Origin: Codonopsis lanceolata
Lineage: Eukaryota; Streptophyta; Magnoliopsida; Asterales; Campanulaceae
Assembly (NCBI GenBank): GCA_013146195.2
Contig: CM028378.1
Coordinates: forward strand, 90,206,295-90,270,294
DNA length: 64,000 bases
Direction: 5' to 3'
A model generated the notes under the pieces. It searched no databases. It saw only the letters and a list, made by a program, of their open reading frames with translations, and had not been told where the DNA came from. This document shows, piece by piece, positions 58,436-64,000 of the stretch. The position numbers were made by a program, and so were the translations under genes. Position 1 is the first letter of the stretch, and each line of letters opens with the position of its first letter.

Positions 58436-59970
58436 TCAAGGATAAATATCCTTTATGCTCTTCATTACGGTGTAATGAGGAGAATGCCCGCTCCGTTTCC
58501 ATTTTTTTTGGGCGATTCGTCTGAACAATGTCGAGGCTGAGGTGGTCGCGTTTTGCGAGGACACTCTTGCACGGGCACTTGCTCGCTTGTAGAAGGTCCT
58601 TGATCGGCGCGTCACTTTCCCTTCTGTCGGGAGGCGAAGGAGGCCGGCAATGAAATCGGCCAAGATTTGAGCTCGATAGTTTTTCTTGGGAGGTAAACAA
58701 TTGCGTACTCGAATCGACTCAATGGCCCCCTTCATCGTAATATTCTTCGCGAGGCAGCAAGTCGGTATAAACCCCGATTTCATGGGCTTTGAAATACGGC
58801 TTCAGTTTTCTCGCCGTTATCATTAGCGCGAGAATCACCTTCTCGATGTGCATGTACCTCGTCTCAACTTCAGTCAGTGCATGTGATACATAGTAGATGG
58901 GTTTCGAAGTCCTCCTTCCTCTCGCATACACCGATGCTATGGTGTATCGGATTGAGAGATAGACAAAGAGTCTTTCTCTGGTTTGGGGGCTGCTTGACAA
59001 GCGGGGGTAAGCTGCAGAGGTATTTTTGAGCTCGTCAAGCGAGGTCGCATTCTTTGTCCCATGTGAATTTTCTCGCTCCTCTTAGGATTTTGAAGAAGGG
59101 AGGCTTTTTCGGTGATTTTGAGATGAACCTTCCCAGGCTACTATTCTTCCATTAAATTTGTTGAACACGCTTGATGCATATTGGGACCTTCATCTCGGCA
59201 AGTGCTTTTATTTTCTCGGGATTTGCCTCGATGCGCTCATTCACCATGTACCCAAACCCAACTTCCCGCCGTTGGAGGCACACTTGGCGGGATTGAGCTC
59301 ATTTTGTTCTTTACGAGGTTTGCGAAGGTTTCTCCGAGGTCGTCTATGTGGCTGTCTCCTTTTTTAATCACCATATCATCTATGTAGAGCCTCCACATTC
59401 CTCCCAATGATTGCCGAAGACTTTGTTCACCATTAAGCTGGTAGGTGGCCCCGCGTTTTTAGGCGAGCGGCATCATATTGTAGAGCGCGCCGCTCGGAAG
59501 GCTGTGTTCCCTTGGTCCTCTTTCCACATCGATCGGTGGTACCACAGTAGGCGTCCACGAGCTTAAAATTTTGTATCGAGATAGAATCGACCGGTTGATC
59601 TATCCTCGGTAGTGAATCTGATCCTTCGGGCATGCTTCGTTCGAGGTTGGTGAAGTCACGCACATCCTCCATTTTCCGTTATTTTTCTTGACCATCACAA
59701 CATTTGCAATCCACGTAGGGTAGTGGATTTCTCTTATGATCTCGGCAGAAGAAGTTTGGCTATTTCCTCCTTGATGGCCTCTTGCTTTTCAGGAGAAATA
59801 TCTCAACTTACGTTGTATAGGTACAAATCTTTGGATTGATGCTTAATTTGTGTACTGCTACATCCTCGGCAATGCCTTCCATATCCTCGGCTTGCCATGC
59901 AAAGACATCAGTGTTCTCCCTTAAGAACTCGATTATGGCTCTCCTTTCGTCACCCAATTTCCATTCCCAC
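58436..59970 (-). pseudogene. Tat-like RT and RNase H, copy A
   Basis: Before RT, the connector reads ENTDVFAWQAEDMEGIAEDV near 59900. RT pieces: EGSDSLPRIDQPVDS, LVDAYCG and the catalytic box YIDD (59386-59375, inside LYIDDMVIKK). RNase H: RERLFVYLSIRYTIASVY, KPIYYVSHALTEVETRYMHIE, ARKLKPYFKAHEIGVYTD, then YLPRKTI and ADFIAGLL. Frames change repeatedly, so no protein is made. The ADFIAGLL segment normally lies between the two RNase H-like domains of Tat elements; what follows is cut off. Confidence 0.8.
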
Positions 59971-60301
59971 CTTTATTTTACGGTGGGGTAGTTGAAGTTT
60001 ATGATAACCTCTTCTCATCTTCCATAGGTTGTATGATTGGATGATCTCGAACATCGAGGCTTTCGATTTCGATTTTCTCGGTCTCGGCACTCGGCGTTCC
60101 TTCTTCCGGGCAGGCCAACTTCCTTGGCTTGCTTTGATTGCTACGGGGTGGAGCTTTCCCCGTCGAGCCCTCTGGCTCGTTTGGCGGCCTGTTCATCTTC
60201 TCTTCCCTCGGCCTCCTCTGGTCTTTTCAATCTTTTTTCCGCCTCTTTTTTCTCGCTGATCAGGTACTCTAAAGTAGTACGAGCATCATTCTTAAGGACC
60301 C

Positions 60302-60616
60302 CTACTCGAGCGAGGTCATGTACTTGACTTCGTGATGGGCCATTGATGCCACCATTCGAAATTTGGCACGGGAAGGTGCGCCGAGGGATGGCGTTGTGCG
60401 GAGGAGATCAGGGCCGAGGAAAGTGACTTCCTCGCTTCTGGTGGTATCCCCCTCGCCCAGGTTGACTATGAGTCCCACTGTTCCTTTGGCCGTGACCTTG
60501 TGGCCTGTGAAGCCCTCCAGTTGGACTCGGCTCGGAGTGAGGTGGGTATCGCCGAGCCCTAGTGCCAGAAAGCACTTATAATACATCACATCTCTTCCCG
60601 CCCCTGTATCTATCAA
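60302..60616 (-). pseudogene. Tat-like aspartic protease domain, copy A
   Basis: A 104-codon frame beginning IDTGAGRDVMYYKCFLALGL. DTGA is the active-site motif of retropepsins, which cleave the Gag-Pol polyprotein, and YYKCF-LGLGD is typical for this clade. The domain is open, but flanking frames are broken, so it is a fragment. Confidence 0.75.
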
Positions 60617-60639
60617 GACCCGTTTAACTAGGCTGTTGT

Positions 60640-62680
60640 GAATGCCGATTTGCAGAGTTAACGGGTTTTGACGAGCGTAATGTTGACCTTGGCTTCGGTG
60701 TCCACGAATACCATTTCGTTCTCAACCATCCCGTCCATGATGTTTTCTTGTTCGAGGCGGTTGATGGCATTCTTCAAGCGTGTGATACTGCAGGTTTCTT
60801 CAGGATGGTATTTACCAGCGGGTTGTCGGTATGCATTTTTCGCCCGGGCCCTCGGTCGAGGCGCGAATGTGGACCTCTCTCGCCACAAACCTTCTATCTC
60901 CCTCGTTTATCACCCTCGTATTGCTCTTTTTGAGATGTATGCACTCCTCGTAATATGGCCAATCTTGTTATGGAAGTTGCATCTTTTTTTGATTCGCCCC
61001 TCACGGGTGACCTCGTGGGGAGTGGTGGGCGTATCTTGTTTTCTCTGGAAACGTCCATTATGTGTTCCCGAGATTCATTGAGGGGGGTGAAGTCTTCCAG
61101 CTCGAATTCTCGTCTTGGCCCCCTAATCTCGCCAGTGAATCTGGCGCCTCTTTCCTCCTCCCTTCTTTTCGCCGAGTTGGCGTCCTCCTGCCGAGCTTTC
61201 CCCTGCTCTTTTCCTTTATTTGCGAGCGTCAGTGCGGAAGGGCGTAACCGCTTGTGAGTTTTTGTGGTGGGGGTTGCTCGCCGTCCAACGAGGGCCACCC
61301 TTTGGTTGTCAAGAACATCTCGCCGGTGTGTCCTTTGGTCGCATGAGGAGCTGTTCGGCAATTCCCTCGTACCGAGGCCGCTCAGAAACACATCCTCACA
61401 AATGTGTCGGGAATATCGGGATTTGGTCGGGACTTCTTTGAAGCGTGCCATGTGCGCCCGATGCAGTTTCTCCAACCTCTTGTTTCACGCTACAGTGCAG
61501 TCTGTCTCGCTTTTTGGGAGAGCACTGTCGAGCGAACTTTTTCAAAAATGCCCCCTTAAAGTCATCCCAACAGTGATAGAGTCGGGTGCTAACCTCGTTG
61601 TATCACTTGTTGAGCTTGCTTCTTGAGGGTCCCGAACACCAAACACCATATGTCGTCGATGCAGTTACGATGATCATTTTCAACTCGAACCACGACCGTG
61701 GTCGAGGCGTTGTGTTACCAGTGTAATCCTCAAAGTGTGGAATCTTTACTTTCGAAGGAACTTCCACCTCTCTTATCTGCTTAATAAATGGCCCCCCAAT
61801 TTTCTTGAGGACCGAGTTAACCCCAGAGCTCTGCCGAGCTTCCAATTTTTCCATCCATGCCCTAATCTCGGCATCTGTCATCGGCCTATCGCCCTGTGCC
61901 GACCCCACGACTTGTGTGGGGATGCAGTTAGCCCCTTTTTCTGCCTGTGGTACCTCGGGCTCTTCCTCGATCATATTTCTCACAGGGGACCCCAAATGAG
62001 CCTCCTTTGCAATTTGGCGAGGCGGATCTGAGACAGCTTGGGGGCTTTGTTCGAGGACTGAGCGTAGGGCCGAGACTCTCCTTCCTCGCTATGGGCTTGA
62101 CAATTATCCGTCTCGGCGGGGAATCTTAGGCGAGAATGAACACTCGTCCTGGATCCCTCGCCGGCCACCCTCTTCCCAAGTCTCGATTTGACATTAGTGG
62201 TAAACTTTGCCTTTTTGGCTTTTGTGGTTTCCACCCTCTACCAAACCAAGTTGGATCGCGCCGGGGTGCTTTGTACGTTGATTATGGGCTCGGGTTCCGG
62301 GCCGGGCTTTGTCTTAGCTCGTGCATCTTAGTCTCGGCTTCCTGTATTTTTGTGCACAAGGTCTTTTGGTGCTCCCCATACGCATACTCCTGTTCGGCTT
62401 CTTCTTGGGTCGTTGGTCTATTTGTTTTACCACGCGGTTCATCCTTGTTGGCCCTGGGAGACTCGACCTCTCGGAGGTCGGCGTCAGTGTCTTTATTTTT
62501 GTTCGAGAGCCGTTTGTGCAGAGCGATCCTTCTTTGGTCCCTGGCCGACACCTCGGGTAGCGAGGCGCCGGAGTTCTCCCCTGCGTCCCTCATCGTGCTG
62601 TGCTCGGCCTGCTCCTTTTCTGGGTGGGTGGATGCAGCGGGGGTTACGTTCTTTGAGGCTTGCTTCTTGGATTTTACCAT
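60640..62680 (-). pseudogene. Tat-like gag, copy A
   Basis: Starts with MVKSKKQASKNV, 40 bp after the primer site. It is low-complexity and charged at first (62680-62282), then has the retrotransposon gag core (AWMEKLEARQSSGVNSVLKK, GGPFIKQIREVEVPSKVKIP, HFEDYTGNT) near 61900-61700, SKLNKIQRLAPTYHLGW near 61600, Arg/Glu-rich segments and HPEETCSITRLKNAINRL near 60800. At least four frame changes occur. No clear zinc knuckle was seen. Confidence 0.75.
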
Positions 62681-62719
62681 CCTTCCTCGTCTGTGGACGT
62701 TGTGGCTGAGAAAATTCGT

Positions 62720-62737
62720 TTCCCGGCAACGGAACCA
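62720..62737 (-). other. Primer binding site, not iMet
   Basis: On the minus strand TGGTTCCGTTGCCGGGAA, 3 bp after the LTR end. It resembles TGGCGCCGTTGCCGGGGA, the tRNA-Asp type site of plant Athila/Tat elements, with three differences. Copy B has the start TGGTTCCGCTGT in the same place. Confidence 0.65.
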
Positions 62738-62740
62738 AAC

Positions 62741-64000
62741 TGATCACGCAAAATGTGTGGTGATCTTGTCTTGGCGTCACGTGTGGCGAGGATGAGGTGG
62801 CGGCTTCTTGTTCGTCCGCGGTTAACCTGCACAATGTAAACAATAAACACCGTTAAGGTGTCGGGTTGGCCCGACTATAACCCTCCGGCGTATGAATCAG
62901 TTTTCCGGTAGAGTTTTGGTAATAAATGAGCCGTGATAATTGTTTGATAGGGAGCTGTGATAAGAGAGATATAATATCGCTGAAATTACTTGCCTTGCCC
63001 TGAATATGGGCTCTCATATTTATACCTGAAGTTGATGGCGACGTGGCAGTTTGTTATTGGGGAGCATAAAGCGGCCGTTATTAAATGCGTTGAGGGTGTT
63101 CGTCAGGAATGAGTGAACTGCGCGTGTGTCAGAGAGTTGGTATTGGCGTGCAGCGGTTTTCTCGGGCCTAGGGAAATGGTTTGTCGGGGTGAATGATTGA
63201 TCTGAGGCCGAGGCCGAGTGGTTTCGTGGCCGAGCTTTTTGTTATTCGTTTGAGGATTTATGAAGGCGATTTTGGTGGCGGGGAGCACGTGATCTGTCAG
63301 TCAGTCGTGGCTGGGCTCGCCGTAGTGCCGAGGGTCATGATGCCGAGGCTAGAGTGATTTATCTTGGGGGTGAGTGGTCTTGTCCTCGCAACGTGTGGCC
63401 CAGGTGGGACCCTCTTTATGCCGAGGGTCGGGTCCTTTTCATGCCGAGGGTTAATCCCTCGATTTCAATCCTTTCAAGTGGAAATCTTATATAGAAAGAC
63501 TTTTACTACGAACATTATTTCTTAACCAATGTGGGATAATATTATTATATTGACATAGGATGAGTACTTTACTCTAATGACTTACTTCTAACATCATAGT
63601 AGAAACTTGCATGATTTAAAATTTACTTAAAACCATTAAGTTAAAACAATCAGTTTAAATCATGATTTACAAAACTTTTAGGTTTGTTTTACTTAGACTT
63701 TGTAGTAAGTCTAAATCTATCTGCTGAAACTTTCAGCAGATAAATGCCCTCTATTGTTTATATATACAACATGTACCCTTTTGAACTTGGTTAAGCAGTC
63801 ATCTTTAATTAAATATTCCATCTGCTTAAGCTTAAGTCATCAGTAGCTAGCAATTGCTAATAATAGTGTTAGCGTCTACTTAAACATTTCAAGATTCCCT
63901 ATATGCTGAACACTATTTACTGTTGAAACGATTGACATTCACCCTCCTATATCAAATTAGTAGTTGGTCATATTTTTCAAACAAAAGAAGTACTCACAGA
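62741..64000 (-). repeat. Tat-like 5' LTR, copy A (partial)
   Basis: Ends (minus) in GTGATCA next to the primer site and runs beyond the window. TATATAAG (complement of 63486-63493) is the likely promoter; the words CACATTGGTTAAGAAAT and GGATTGAAATCGAGGGATT around it match copy B at about 56380-56450 almost exactly. Confidence 0.7.

Larger units (their letters stand above)
58430..64000 (-). mobile_element. Tat-like gypsy, copy A (runs off the window)
   Basis: Minus strand: 5' LTR (62741 to beyond 64000), primer site (62720-62737), gag, protease, RT and RNase H, ending near 58430 where an unrelated gypsy end begins. Integrase is missing. Copy B lies 1.3 kb downstream in the same orientation. 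Confidence 0.8.

Noticed and set aside
60029..62795. Plus-strand frames up to 219 codons
   Set aside because: Shadows of the minus-strand Tat-like copy A gag and protease; no motifs of their own.

Overview
The window is nuclear DNA of a flowering plant, most likely a eudicot, from a repeat-dense intergenic region. This rests on plant-type LTR retrotransposons with the tRNA-iMet primer site TGGTATCAGAGC, plant LINEs with a DUF4283-type ORF1, chromovirus (Tekay/Del-like) and Tat-like Ty3/gypsy pol fragments, a CACTA end, foldback elements, and a fragment of a plant MCTP-type C2-domain gene. There are no prokaryotic operons, CRISPR arrays or recognisable rRNA genes. Two runs of exactly 100 N (23128-23227, 52711-52810) are scaffold gaps. 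I see no complete, intact host gene; nearly everything assignable is mobile DNA at different stages of decay.

Layout, left to right: 1-2584 is AT-rich DNA with no recognised gene. 2585-5765 is a 3'-truncated Copia element. 6467-12180 is a full-length LINE on the minus strand with a 15-bp target duplication, an open ORF1 and a broken ORF2. 13193-13273 is the first codons of an MCTP/FT-interacting-protein-like gene behind a 5'-UTR-like stretch. 13.4-17.2 kb holds an LTR scrap, a LINE RNase H fragment split by two foldback MITEs, a PIF/Harbinger-like MITE with TTA duplication, a LINE 3' tail and a CACTA terminus. 18.66-23.87 kb is the 3' end of a chromovirus gypsy whose LTR contains a 3.66-kb solo LTR (target duplication ATATA). 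23.88-26.95 kb is a second LINE that has lost its 3' half. 26.95-39.10 kb is a large non-autonomous LTR element (LARD-like; LTR about 4.4 kb, internal domain about 1.3 kb), with a Copia deletion derivative (31230-36420, duplication GGATC) nested in its 3' LTR. 39.11-43.18 kb is a minus-strand LTR element with a decayed ORF resembling the plant Transposase_32 family plus a coiled-coil tail. 43.18-48.1 kb is a minus-strand chromovirus 3' LTR and pol 3' end. 48.1-52.7 kb is a second, minus-strand LARD copy. 52.8-64.0 kb has two minus-strand Tat-like gypsy copies separated by the 3' end of another gypsy.

No pathway can be reconstructed because the coding regions are transposon proteins. What connects the parts is nesting and kinship. 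The two Copia copies share a repeated palindrome of about 42 bp. The large LTRs of several otherwise different gypsy/LARD elements share terminal motifs and an internal GTTGCGCAC-type block. Many inactivating changes are C-to-T or G-to-A, as expected from deamination of methylated DNA. The items most worth a second look are the recurring palindrome, the giant-LTR non-autonomous family, the MCTP fragment and the Transposase_32-like ORF.
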